Origin: Anaerosolibacter carboniphilus | GTDB lineage: Bacteria; Bacillota; Clostridia; Peptostreptococcales; Thermotaleaceae | NCBI RefSeq assembly: GCF_014205875.1 | Contig: NZ_JACHEN010000003.1 | Coordinates: forward strand, 62,001 to 126,000 | Reading direction: 5' to 3' | Length of the DNA: 64,000 bases | In this document: positions 54,018-63,412 of the stretch, one piece after another | Layout of the letters: every line of letters begins with the position of its first letter | How positions within the stretch are numbered: the first letter of the stretch is position 1 | Notes under the pieces: generated by a model | What the model was told of the DNA's origin: nothing | What the model saw: only the letters and a program-made list of their open reading frames with translations | The model's database searches: none | Made by a program: the position numbers and the translations under genes

Positions 54018-54536
54018 ATGTTTGAAAAATTCAAAGATTTGTTATACGAAGCCAGTGATGTACTTCTTGCTTTTGCTATTATTTTGATTATGTCTACGGT
54101 AATTACTTGGAAAGTTTCTGATTCCTTGGCTTTTTCAACCGATAAACTTACCAACGGACCTACTGTTGCTGAACAAGAGCCATCTTCATCTGATGAAAAG
54201 CCATTGAAAGAACCTTCTTCCAAAGTGGCTCCAGACGCCAGCCAAAACACGCCGTCATCTGAATCACAGACTCCATCAGATTTGGAAACTGTCGTCACAA
54301 CTGTAGCGCCTCAACCTACCGCCATACAAGTAGACATCCCCAGCGGTACACCAGGCAGCGGTATCGCTAATATTTTAAAGCAAAAGGGACTGATTGACAA
54401 CACTGCAAAATTTATTGCTCGGATACAGGAGTTAAAATTAGAAGCAAAATTAAAATCTGGTCAGTTTTCAGTACCGTCCGGATCCTCCCTTGACGATGTG
54501 ATCTATATCATTACAGGTACGAAGAAACCTTCTTAA
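54018..54536 (+). CDS. Membrane protein with MltG (YceG)-like LysM domain
   Basis: A 172-residue protein. One N-terminal helix (LLAFAIILIMSTVIT, residues ~16-30) is followed by a low-complexity Ser/Pro/Glu linker (about 45-105) and then a C-terminal ~60-residue domain (VDIPSGTPGSGIANILKQKG, then IARIQELKLEAKLKSGQFSV) similar to the LysM-like start of endolytic transglycosylase MltG. The catalytic MltG part is absent. It may be an envelope-binding or regulatory protein. AGGAGG lies 7 bases before the ATG. Confidence 0.65.
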   Translation: MFEKFKDLLYEASDVLLAFAIILIMSTVITWKVSDSLAFSTDKLTNGPTVAEQEPSSSDEKPLKEPSSKVAPDASQNTPSSESQTPSDLETVVTTVAPQPTAIQVDIPSGTPGSGIANILKQKGLIDNTAKFIARIQELKLEAKLKSGQFSVPSGSSLDDVIYIITGTKKPS

Positions 54537-54572
54537 AAGTATCTTTTATAAATCAATAGGCTCATAATGATA

Positions 54573-54597
54573 GGCTAGGAGTTTCCTAGCCTTTTTT
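54573..54597 (+). terminator. Terminator after the MltG-like gene
   Basis: Perfect 8-bp stem GGCTAGGA / TCCTAGCC with 3-base loop, then six T on the plus strand. Confidence 0.92.
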
Positions 54598-54627
54598 GTT
54601 CACATTCTTGGTTCTATTGATCTCAGT

Positions 54628-55371
54628 CTACCATATGGCACAAGGTCCTAACGAGCACTTTCCACAAGCATCACATGTATCTAGTTCCTTATAGTATGCA
54701 TCTACTTCCCATACTCTTTCATTACATTTATATCTGTCAAAGCCTGATTCGGATAAGGCACCGACAGGACATAATGCTATGCATTGCCCACAGCTTCCAT
54801 TATATTTAAAGAGGCATCTTTCCCGGTTTACCCGTTTGGTGGGTTCAATTAGGTAATCAATCACAAAGCTTCCATAACGACCAGCACAACCTTTTTCGGT
54901 TATTAGCAGATTGTTGATACCAAAGGTTCCAATTCCTGCGATATAGGCGACGTGCCGTTGAGACCACATAGACATTAGTTTCTCTTCATCAAAACTAGGT
55001 TGTGGAATCTCCCAAGCCACCTTTATCTTATACATCTTAAGTTGATGTTCTAAATGGTTGTAAATTTCACGAATCAGTTGATTTGTCTCAATGTACGCTT
55101 CCACCCAATCCTTTGAAACATACGGGTCCCCTTTATTCCCCATAACCAATTCCTTTGTAAAAGGTATAAAGAAAGAAACAACGGTTTTCACCTCAGACAT
55201 TAAATCTTGAGGCAACAGATGCTTTTCATGGGTAAAGCTCTTTATTCTGCTAAACTCAAGATCTATCGGATCTGCAAAACCGATAATTGGTTCTCTATAC
55301 TTTGTCTTTCCACTGGTGTTTTTAACCAAATCCTTTATACATCCTTCTATATATTCTTTCATATTTTCCAT
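54628..55371 (-). CDS. 4Fe-4S protein related to epoxyqueuosine reductase
   Basis: A 247-residue protein. The region IAGIGTFGINNLLITEKGCAG and the ferredoxin motif CGQCIALCPVGAL are QueG-like. The C-terminal Cys-rich set CDACGKCSLGPC is unusual. It lacks the first catalytic half and the HEAT repeats of QueG, so it is not QueG itself (that is at 37288). It may act as an electron-transfer protein. The start at 55371 has AGGGGGG 6 bases upstream. Confidence 0.75.
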   Translation of the reverse strand: MENMKEYIEGCIKDLVKNTSGKTKYREPIIGFADPIDLEFSRIKSFTHEKHLLPQDLMSEVKTVVSFFIPFTKELVMGNKGDPYVSKDWVEAYIETNQLIREIYNHLEHQLKMYKIKVAWEIPQPSFDEEKLMSMWSQRHVAYIAGIGTFGINNLLITEKGCAGRYGSFVIDYLIEPTKRVNRERCLFKYNGSCGQCIALCPVGALSESGFDRYKCNERVWEVDAYYKELDTCDACGKCSLGPCAIW

Positions 55372-55461
55372 TTCAATCCCCCCTACAAGAATCATAACAA
55401 AAAAGATCTATAAATACAAAAAATTATTCTCAAAAGAGGCCTTCCGTTTTCTTAATGCAAA

Positions 55462-55600
55462 TATAAAAAAGGTACACTACGTGTGCTTCGCTAGGGGAAC
55501 CTAGTTCCCCTTCGACGGCTGCTAAGCAGCCTGAGCACCCCTCTGACTGCGGCATGGGAATACTTCCCTTGCACCCCTGCTTTTTTATACTATAAAAAAG
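55462..55600. repeat. Hairpin-rich element with matching termini, possible MITE-like or RNA element
   Basis: Four hairpins in series (stems ACAC/GTGT, AGGGGAAC/GTTCCCCT, GGCTGC/GCAGCC, GGGAA/TTCCC) lie in a 139-base block. The octamer GCACCCCT occurs twice (55535 and 55571). The block is flanked by a direct repeat TATAAAAAAG (55462-55471 and 55591-55600), and CTTTTTTATA (55580-55589) is its inverse near the right end. It is GC-richer than its surroundings. A related shorter copy is at 49853-49915. Confidence 0.6.
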
Positions 55601-55640
55601 ATATATAGTGAATCATATTTCTACAGTTCACTATATATCC
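55593..55640 (-). terminator. Terminator after the 55653 hypothetical gene
   Basis: Perfect 13-bp stem GATATATAGTGAA / TTCACTATATATC, then TTTTTT on the minus strand. Its T-run lies within the right flank of the repeat element. Confidence 0.85.
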
Positions 55641-55652
55641 TATCTATGACGT

Positions 55653-55952
55653 CTATTCCTGGCATTCCGTTTTATTCAAAGATTCTATGATCCGATCTAA
55701 TTTCTTTTGCTGTTCTTCACCAAGGAAATCTTTCATTTGAGCCAAAGCTTCCATTTGCTTCAAATATTTTTCCTTATCTTTACCCAACGTTTTATTTAAT
55801 TGATTAAGTTCTTGAATAATCTCTTCCTCACTTTTATCTCCATACTTATTAGACATTTCTTCAAACATTTTCAACTGTTGTGGATTGATGTTCATGCCAC
55901 CCATCATCCGCATCAGTCCTTGTAACCTCCTCTTATCTATGCTTCCCATCAT
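55653..55952 (-). CDS. Small Met/Gln-rich helical protein of unknown function
   Basis: A 99-residue soluble protein starting MMGSIDKRRLQGLMRMMGG, then helical and charged (EEMSNKYGDKSEEEIIQEL, KYLKQMEALAQMKDFLGEEQ). I do not recognise the family. The ATG at 55952 (or 55949) has GGAGG 4-7 bases upstream. It is divergent from the 56101 gene, which has similar methionine-rich helices, so the two may work together. Confidence 0.6.
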   Translation of the reverse strand: MMGSIDKRRLQGLMRMMGGMNINPQQLKMFEEMSNKYGDKSEEEIIQELNQLNKTLGKDKEKYLKQMEALAQMKDFLGEEQQKKLDRIIESLNKTECQE

Positions 55953-56100
55953 AGCACCTCCAAGTATGATTTGGCGTTCATTTATATGTATGTATTGTTT
56001 TTGCCATTTATCACATAGAATTCTCCTAGAATATTGTAACAATAATGGAGGGCGTGCATAGTATAGAATAAAGGTGCATTTTTATGTTAGGAGGCAAACT

Positions 56101-56808
56101 ATGAATGAGTTAATTTCCTCAAATAATAACGAAGCTCCGCAGTCTAATGAGATCTTACAATCATTTGAAGAGCTTGGTATCGCACAGCTCACCTCAGATA
56201 ACAATAAGAAACTAATTTTTGTACTTATTCCATTTGCACTACTATTTCTTTTGAAAGATAAAAATCCTTTCATACTGTCTAGACCAAAATTATCTACCCA
56301 GAGTTTTGACAGAAAGCTGATCTCATTAAAACCTATTCCTGCTCCAACTACAAGTATTGACTCAAATTCAATCGAACGGCTAACTAAGTTATTGGAGGGC
56401 GTAAAGAAGGTTTCTTCCATTCAGGATCTAAGCAAAACCCTGTCAAAGGCTAAAAGCTCCTCGGGTAAATTTAATAAAGAAGTCGTTAATGAGATCGTTG
56501 GACTCCTGGGGGATAACATAAGTAGTGAAAGCAAAGCCCAAATCCACAACTTTACCAATATGATGTCCATGATGGATAAGTTTAAGGATGTAAAGAAGGT
56601 ATTAGACATCCAGCGACAAATGAAAACCGACAATGGTGGCGATTCTTCAATGCAAATCGATGCGATGATTGAAGCCATCCGACCAATGCTGCCAGAAGAG
56701 CAAGCAAAAAATATCGATCAGTTCAAAAAAATGGCTCAGATGATGAAGCTCATGTCTATGTTTGATACAAATAAAAACAGCGAAGATGAAGATGCCCCCA
56801 CCGAATAG
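56101..56808 (+). CDS. Hypothetical single-pass membrane protein, Met-rich C-terminus
   Basis: A 235-residue protein with one membrane segment (KLIFVLIPFALLFLL, residues ~37-51), a basic stretch after it, then a helical region with Met-rich segments (TNMMSMMDKFKDVKKVLDI, KKMAQMMKLMSMFD) and an acidic tail. I do not recognise the family. AGGAGG lies 6 bases before the ATG. It is divergent from the 55653 gene. The stop lies in a perfect 19-bp inverted repeat with rluB convergent behind it. Confidence 0.65.
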   Translation: MNELISSNNNEAPQSNEILQSFEELGIAQLTSDNNKKLIFVLIPFALLFLLKDKNPFILSRPKLSTQSFDRKLISLKPIPAPTTSIDSNSIERLTKLLEGVKKVSSIQDLSKTLSKAKSSSGKFNKEVVNEIVGLLGDNISSESKAQIHNFTNMMSMMDKFKDVKKVLDIQRQMKTDNGGDSSMQIDAMIEAIRPMLPEEQAKNIDQFKKMAQMMKLMSMFDTNKNSEDEDAPTE

Positions 56809-56843
56809 ATAGAGGTGAAACCTTGGTTTCACCTCTATCTATT
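56804..56843. terminator. Perfect 19-bp inverted repeat spanning both convergent stop codons
   Basis: Arms AATAGATAGAGGTGAAACC and its complement are separated by only two bases. The left arm holds the stop of the 56101 gene and the right arm the stop of rluB. There is no U-run in either direction, so it may be a roadblock or RNA-stabilising hairpin rather than a classic terminator. Confidence 0.6.
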
Positions 56844-57557
56844 CATAAGTATTTGCATTTCTTCTTCTGTCAGCTCCCGATATTCTCCCAAATCAAGATT
56901 AGAATCAAGCTTTAGGCTTCCCATGGCAATCCGCTTTAAATAAGTAACTTTTTTTCCTACAGCTTCGAACATTCTCTTTACTTGATGAAACTTTCCTTCA
57001 TAAATGGTTAGTTCGATCTCGGAAATGTCATCGCTTTTCAATAAGATAAGTTCTGCTGGCTGGGTTACATATCCATCATCCAAAGTTACACCCTTTTGAA
57101 AACTTTCTTGGTCTTGGTTGGTAACCTTCCCATCAACCACTGCAAAGTATGTTTTAGGAACATGTTTTTTGGGTGCCAGCAATTCATGGGCAAGCTTTCC
57201 ATCGTTTGTTAATATGAGTAAACCCTCGGTATCTTTATCCAGCCTACCCACAGGAAACAGTTCAAATATTCGATAGCCTTCATCTAGCAGATCCACCACC
57301 GTTTCTACCTTTGGGTCAAAGCTCGCAGAAATAACCCCCTGCGGCTTATTCATCATGAGGTAGACCGTATCTCGATAGTCAAGCCGCTCCCCGTTAATCT
57401 CAATCATATCTTCATGGGGACTGACATGAAAACTTCCATCTTTTACGCCTACACCATTGACCTTGACATTATTTTTTTTTATAAATATCTTTATTTCTTT
57501 TCTAGTTCCATATCCCATATTACTGAGGATTTTATCCAATCTCTGAGTTTTCGCCAT
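56835..57557 (-). CDS. RsuA/RluB-family rRNA pseudouridine synthase
   Basis: A 240-residue protein with an S4 domain (RLDKILSNMGYGTRKEIKIF) and a catalytic domain with MNKPQGVISA, FPVGRLDKDTEGLLILTNDG (active Asp in RLD) and YEGKFHQVKRMFEAVGKKVT. It modifies 16S (RsuA) or 23S (RluB/RluE) rRNA; the target cannot be decided. It follows the rRNA methyltransferase gene by 9 bases and is probably co-transcribed with it. Confidence 0.92.
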   Translation of the reverse strand: MAKTQRLDKILSNMGYGTRKEIKIFIKKNNVKVNGVGVKDGSFHVSPHEDMIEINGERLDYRDTVYLMMNKPQGVISASFDPKVETVVDLLDEGYRIFELFPVGRLDKDTEGLLILTNDGKLAHELLAPKKHVPKTYFAVVDGKVTNQDQESFQKGVTLDDGYVTQPAELILLKSDDISEIELTIYEGKFHQVKRMFEAVGKKVTYLKRIAMGSLKLDSNLDLGEYRELTEEEMQILMNR

Positions 57558-57566
57558 ATAAACCTC

Positions 57567-58925
57567 CTAATCTATCCATCTCCAGGCAGGTGGATAATAG
57601 TTTTTCAACATGGTTCCCGTCTGCTTTGCCCATCCCACAGGAAAGTGATCTACACATACAAGGGTCCAACCCTTTGCTCCCTCGATATCCAAAGTTTCTC
57701 CTTTGAGATATTTAATAATCATCGGGTCCTTTCCATGAAAATTCACAACCCTTTTCGAATCCCTATAGGATAAAGCCATGGCCATAGCTTGACTCGGTTC
57801 GAACCTATCCTTCTTTATCGTTCCCAACAACCATCCAGATCTTAGAATTTTCAACCCCTTTAATGGTGGTAACCCTTCTGGCAATAGGTATAACTGCTCA
57901 TTATGTATTTCAAAACTACCCTCAATCTGAATATTTAAGTTCTCTTCCATAAAATTGGAAAATACCTTTGGCGCCTTCATTTCAGCAGGATGACCGACAT
58001 GTATCTCCATTGGCACATCACATTCTTTTTTCAGCCATGCTAAAAAATGTCCCTCACCATCTATCTTGTGGGGCCATAGTCTAGCATTATCTTTTAAAGC
58101 TTCCTTACCTGCGATCCACTGAGGCCTGCCCTCATCAAAGCCTAATGCTTTGGGTATTGGCAGAATCATATAGTCCCTATGTTTTGCAGTAAATTCCTCA
58201 ATGATTCCCTCATTTTCTTCTGGAGAAAAGGTGCAGGTTGAATACAGCAATTCTCCATCTTCCTTCAGCATGCCATCCACACAATCCATAATAGCCCGTT
58301 GCATGGCCACATAAGGTTCAATTCCCTGCCGCTCCCAGCTTTTGATCATTTTCTCATCTTTACGAAACATTCCTTCTCCAGAGCAAGGCGCATCAATTAG
58401 AATTTTATCAAAGTAGCTTGAGAAATACTTTTTTAGTTTCTCTGGTGTTTCATTGGTTACGATCGCATTTTTGATACCAAATAATTCTATATTCTTGATC
58501 AGAGCCTTTACACGCTGTAAATTGATATCATTAGTAACAATGATTCCTTCTTCGCTGAGCTTTGCTGCCAGCTGTATTGTCTTACCTCCAGGTGCAGCAC
58601 ACAGATCTAACACCTTATCTCCTGGTAGAACATCTAATACAGAAGCTGGTGCCATGGCACTGGGCTCTTGTATATAATATAATCCACTATGATAGTAAGG
58701 ATGCTTTGCTGGTCGCTCTCCTTCCTCATAATAAAAACCATCCTTTGTCCAAGGAATGGGCTTTAACTTAAAAGGAGATATTCTTAAAAATTCCTCGACG
58801 GATATTTTCAATGTATTTACCCTTAACCCTTGATGTTTTGATCTATCATAAGAATGAATAAAGTCTTCAAATTCATCCCCTAGCAAAGACTTCATCCTAT
58901 CTAAAAACCGTTTCGGTAGCTGCAT
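57567..58925 (-). CDS. rRNA cytosine-C5-methyltransferase (NOL1/NOP2/Sun family, RsmF-like)
   Basis: A 452-residue methyltransferase. The N-terminal SAM domain has VLDLCAAPGGKTIQLAAKL, DAPCSGEGMFRKDEKMI and LLYSTCTFSPEENEGI, with the two conserved catalytic cysteines. The C-terminal half contains a PUA-like RNA-binding region (GETLDIEGAKGWTLVCVDHF, PVGWAKQTGTMLKNYYPPAW), giving an RsmF/YebU layout. The ATG at 58925 has AGGAG 7 bases upstream. It lies upstream of rluB, suggesting a rRNA-modification pair. Confidence 0.9.
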   Translation of the reverse strand: MQLPKRFLDRMKSLLGDEFEDFIHSYDRSKHQGLRVNTLKISVEEFLRISPFKLKPIPWTKDGFYYEEGERPAKHPYYHSGLYYIQEPSAMAPASVLDVLPGDKVLDLCAAPGGKTIQLAAKLSEEGIIVTNDINLQRVKALIKNIELFGIKNAIVTNETPEKLKKYFSSYFDKILIDAPCSGEGMFRKDEKMIKSWERQGIEPYVAMQRAIMDCVDGMLKEDGELLYSTCTFSPEENEGIIEEFTAKHRDYMILPIPKALGFDEGRPQWIAGKEALKDNARLWPHKIDGEGHFLAWLKKECDVPMEIHVGHPAEMKAPKVFSNFMEENLNIQIEGSFEIHNEQLYLLPEGLPPLKGLKILRSGWLLGTIKKDRFEPSQAMAMALSYRDSKRVVNFHGKDPMIIKYLKGETLDIEGAKGWTLVCVDHFPVGWAKQTGTMLKNYYPPAWRWID

Positions 58926-58977
58926 GATATATCTCCTCTGCTTCCTTGTTTTTACTAGCATCTCCAGTATGAACACA

Positions 58978-59003
58978 AAAATATACCCACCAATTCGGTG
59001 GGT
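58978..59003 (-). terminator. Terminator after pssA
   Basis: Perfect 7-bp stem ACCCACC / GGTGGGT with 5-base loop, then ATATTTTT on the minus strand, just beyond the stop codon. Confidence 0.82.
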
Positions 59004-59007
59004 TTAT

Positions 59008-59526
59008 TTATCTCTTCCTCAATTTAATTCTTTTACTTATCATCGCATAGGAAAGAAAAATCATTGTAACAAACACTATTGGCAAGCTTGTTGTATAACG
59101 AGTGGAATACAAGGACATCAACGCTACCAAACCACCACAGATCGTGATCGGTATTCCCATATAGACACCTTCAAATTCAGATATGTTATACCTCGCCAAT
59201 CGAAAAGCGCCACATAGAGCAAACATTAACGTAATCGCAATACCTAATGCACCAGTTCCCATAAGATTCAAGTGCCACATCAGAATAGCAGGTGCCACAC
59301 CGAAGGAAATCAAATCACACAAAGAATCTAATTCCTTTCCAAAATCACTTACCGCATTTAACTTCCTCGCCAGTTGCCCATCCATACGATCCAACAAACC
59401 AGCACAAATAATTAACCATGCAGACGTTCCATATTGATCATAAAAAACAGCAATAATTGCAAGTATCCCGAAGGAAAGATTTAAAAATGTAAATATATTT
59501 GGAATTTGGTTTTTATACTTCATCAA
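59008..59526 (-). CDS. pssA: CDP-diacylglycerol--serine O-phosphatidyltransferase
   Basis: Membrane enzyme making phosphatidylserine. It has 172 residues and several helices, with the CDP-alcohol phosphotransferase motif in LLDRMDGQLARKLNAVSDFG continuing KELDSLCD (DGx2ARx8Gx3Dx3D). The short form matches Gram-positive PssA. GGGGGTGA lies before the ATG. Confidence 0.92.
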   Translation of the reverse strand: MMKYKNQIPNIFTFLNLSFGILAIIAVFYDQYGTSAWLIICAGLLDRMDGQLARKLNAVSDFGKELDSLCDLISFGVAPAILMWHLNLMGTGALGIAITLMFALCGAFRLARYNISEFEGVYMGIPITICGGLVALMSLYSTRYTTSLPIVFVTMIFLSYAMISKRIKLRKR

Positions 59527-60888
<1,362 letters not shown>

Positions 60889-60953
60889 AACTTAATACCC
60901 TTCTTTCTTCTTGTTTTATGTATTTCAAGAATGTGATGTTATATAGAATGATC

Positions 60954-60977
60954 ATAGCCAGGATTTTTCCTGGCTAT
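60954..60977 (+). terminator. Hairpin between fba and the Nudix gene
   Basis: Perfect 10-bp stem ATAGCCAGGA / TCCTGGCTAT with a TTTT loop, lacking a U-run and ending a few bases before the Nudix SD. It may be a weak terminator or a processing/translation hairpin. Confidence 0.4.
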
Positions 60978-60999
60978 TACAACCATAGGAGGAACGAAA

Positions 61000-61368
61000 A
61001 TGAAAATTGCAGCAATGGGAATTGTTGTGAAAAATCATCAAGTGCTTCTTGTTCATAGAAAATGGTATCCAAAGCTTTGGGGTCCTCCTGGCGGATTTGT
61101 AGATCCTGGGGAAACTAAGGAAGAAGCTGTTTGCCGAGAGATTTGGGAAGAAACAGGCATCCTTTGTCGAGTTGAACAACAAATTCATGAGTTCACCTAC
61201 GAAGATTCCCATATTACCGTCTATGCCTGCCAATACCTTTCCGGCGAATTACAATGCAGTTTCGAAAGTTATGAAGTGGGATGGTTTGTTGTCAATCAAC
61301 TGCCTGCTCCCCTATCTCCTGATGTATCTATTTTTGAAAAAGCGATCCAACTATTAGAGAATAAATAA
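61000..61368 (+). CDS. Nudix hydrolase (MutT-like)
   Basis: A 122-residue minimal Nudix protein: GIVVKNHQVLLVHRKWYPKL, then the box GGFVDPGETKEEAVCREIWE with the following ETGI. Substrate unknown. AGGAGG lies 7 bases before the ATG. It ends at a strong bidirectional terminator. Confidence 0.9.
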   Translation: MKIAAMGIVVKNHQVLLVHRKWYPKLWGPPGGFVDPGETKEEAVCREIWEETGILCRVEQQIHEFTYEDSHITVYACQYLSGELQCSFESYEVGWFVVNQLPAPLSPDVSIFEKAIQLLENK

Positions 61369-61398
61369 GCATCCACCTATAGGTGGATGCTTATTTAT
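61361..61398. terminator. Bidirectional terminator between Nudix and MATE genes
   Basis: Perfect 17-bp stem (ATAAATAAGCATCCACC and its complement) around a 4-base loop. The A/T ends serve as U-runs both ways. Confidence 0.85.
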
Positions 61399-61404
61399 TC
61401 TCTA

Positions 61405-62745
61405 TCAAATCTCTAAGGTCTTCCATTTTCCTCTTTTATAACGAAGGATCATCAGCACGGCCTCTAATGTAAATTGAAGAGCTGTTGCAATCCAGACATA
61501 GACAATACTTAATTTCCAAAAGAATACAATCGCAAAGATCAGCGGCAGTCTGACACCCAAATTTGTAGCCAAAGAAATATAGAAAGGTCCCTTCGTATCC
61601 CCAGCCCCCTTTAAAGCACCGGAAATCACCATAGCAATAGCAATAGGAATTTGTTCTAAGGCTCCGACGCGAATACACCGGGCCGCCAAGTCCAGCGTTT
61701 CAGGGTCCGATGTAAATAGAGCCATGATGGGTCGAGGAACAGCAAAAAATAAGATCGCTACGATCCCCATCAGAATCACAGCATATTGTACAGATTTCAT
61801 GGTGCTCTTATGAGCTACATCCACTTCCTGGGCTCCTAGGCGCTGCCCCATTAAGGTAGTCGCTGCTATGGCAAAGCCATATCCAGGCATAAAAGAAATA
61901 GATTCAGCAGCGACAGCCACCGCATTCGCAGCAAAATGGATAATCCCCAACTTTGCGATCCAGAAAGAAGATAACAATCTGCTGCCATCATTCATTGTTA
62001 TCTCGAATGCCGCGGGTATACTTAATCGAAAGAGCTTTGATAATATTTCCTTGTCTAGAATAAATAAATCCCGCACATATACCTTGATACCACATCTTCC
62101 TGAGAATAGATAATATAATGATATGAATGCTCCCAGCATCTGAGCTAGACCCGTGGCAATGGCAGCACCTTTTACACCGAGCTGCGGAAATCCCCATTTA
62201 CCAAAGATCAATACATAATCACCCACGATATTAAAAATATTGGCAAACAAAGCAGCTTTCAAGGGTACAACTGTATTTCCTGCCCCTCTTAATATGGCAT
62301 TACTCACGCCTAACGGTATTAAAAAGAATCCACCAATTAATACATATCTTAAATAAATACTTCCATAGGCAATAAGCTGGGTATCATCGACCACAAACGC
62401 AAAAATTTCTTTGGAAAATAAAATCCCTAGGGTCGAAAGCAATATACTAATCACTATAGCTATGGTAAGGGCTTGGGCAGCAACTTTTTCTCCTCTTTTT
62501 AGATCTTCTGCTCCCACGTTTCTCGCCACCATGGCGGTGGCGCCTATCCCTATGGATCCAAAAACTGCCATGGTGATAAACATCATCTGGGCACCCAAGG
62601 CAACAGCAGAGATGGACGCTGGGTCCAATCTGCCAATCATGGCAGTATCCACTGTCCAAACCAAGGTTTGTAAAGTCATTTCTAATATTGCTGGTCCAGC
62701 TAGTTTAAATATATTATTTCTTATTTCTAAGGTATTCACAACCAT
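61405..62745 (-). CDS. MATE-family multidrug/cation antiporter
   Basis: A 446-residue membrane protein with about 12 helices in two similar halves. LAGPAILEMTLQTLVWTVDT opens it, with AVALGAQMMFITMAVFGSIG, TAMVARNVGAEDLKRGEKVA and a second-half LMGQRLGAQEVDVAHKSTMK, matching MATE repeats. It may export drugs or metabolites. The SD GGAG is 7 bases before the ATG. Confidence 0.93.
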   Translation of the reverse strand: MVVNTLEIRNNIFKLAGPAILEMTLQTLVWTVDTAMIGRLDPASISAVALGAQMMFITMAVFGSIGIGATAMVARNVGAEDLKRGEKVAAQALTIAIVISILLSTLGILFSKEIFAFVVDDTQLIAYGSIYLRYVLIGGFFLIPLGVSNAILRGAGNTVVPLKAALFANIFNIVGDYVLIFGKWGFPQLGVKGAAIATGLAQMLGAFISLYYLFSGRCGIKVYVRDLFILDKEILSKLFRLSIPAAFEITMNDGSRLLSSFWIAKLGIIHFAANAVAVAAESISFMPGYGFAIAATTLMGQRLGAQEVDVAHKSTMKSVQYAVILMGIVAILFFAVPRPIMALFTSDPETLDLAARCIRVGALEQIPIAIAMVISGALKGAGDTKGPFYISLATNLGVRLPLIFAIVFFWKLSIVYVWIATALQFTLEAVLMILRYKRGKWKTLEI

Positions 62746-62798
62746 CCCACCACTCCCTATAAATCACGTATCTCCTAAATATCCTATAGGATTAGGAA

Positions 62799-62826
62799 AG
62801 CTAGGAGAACTCTCCTAGCTATTTTT
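62799..62826 (-). terminator. Terminator after the cyclophilin gene
   Basis: Perfect 10-bp stem AGCTAGGAGA / TCTCCTAGCT overlapping the stop codon region. The minus-strand tail is short (TTCC), while the plus-strand side has ATTTTTT. Confidence 0.6.
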
Positions 62827-63337
62827 TCTCAGGTTCTGCAAACTCCTTATCGAAAAGCTCCACAGTAACCTTCTCCATTTTTTGATCTTCAACAGGTCTA
62901 TCCCTAAAATCTGTTTTTGTTCCTGCAATTTTATCTACTTCGTCTATTCCTTCAATGACTTTGCCAAAGGCTGCATACTGTCCATCTAGATGCGGGGAAT
63001 TCTCATGCATGATAAAGAATTGAGATCCTGCGGAGTCAGGATGAGCAGCTCTTGCCATAGAGATTACACCTTTTGTATGCTTTAAATCATTTTTAAATCC
63101 ATTGCTGCTAAATTCACCCTTAATACTATATCCAGGACCGCCTATACCTGCTCCTTGAGGGCAACCTCCTTGAATCATAAAACCAGGAATTACCCTGTGA
63201 AAAATCAAACCATTGTAAAAGCCTTTCTTGACCAATGATATGAAATTGTTTACCGTATTTGGTGCTACCTCAGGATATAGTTCTACCTTTATTTCATTAC
63301 CACTTTCCATTGTAATCGTTACGATTGGATTGCTCAT
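62819..63337 (-). CDS. Cyclophilin-type peptidyl-prolyl cis-trans isomerase
   Basis: A 172-residue enzyme. GFYNGLIFHRVIPGFMIQGG has the catalytic Arg; GGCPQGAGIGGPGYSIKGEF, LKHTKGVISMARA, PDSAGSQFFIMHENSPHLDG and AFGKVIEGIDEVDKI complete the family set. There is no signal peptide, so it is cytoplasmic. The ATG at 63337 has AGAGG 9 bases upstream. Confidence 0.95.
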   Translation of the reverse strand: MSNPIVTITMESGNEIKVELYPEVAPNTVNNFISLVKKGFYNGLIFHRVIPGFMIQGGCPQGAGIGGPGYSIKGEFSSNGFKNDLKHTKGVISMARAAHPDSAGSQFFIMHENSPHLDGQYAAFGKVIEGIDEVDKIAGTKTDFRDRPVEDQKMEKVTVELFDKEFAEPEKK

Positions 63338-63412
63338 ACATATCATCCTCTCTTGCTGTATTTTACTCTCTATTCATTTTTACTATATTTTGGCTTTTTA
63401 TGCAATATCAGA

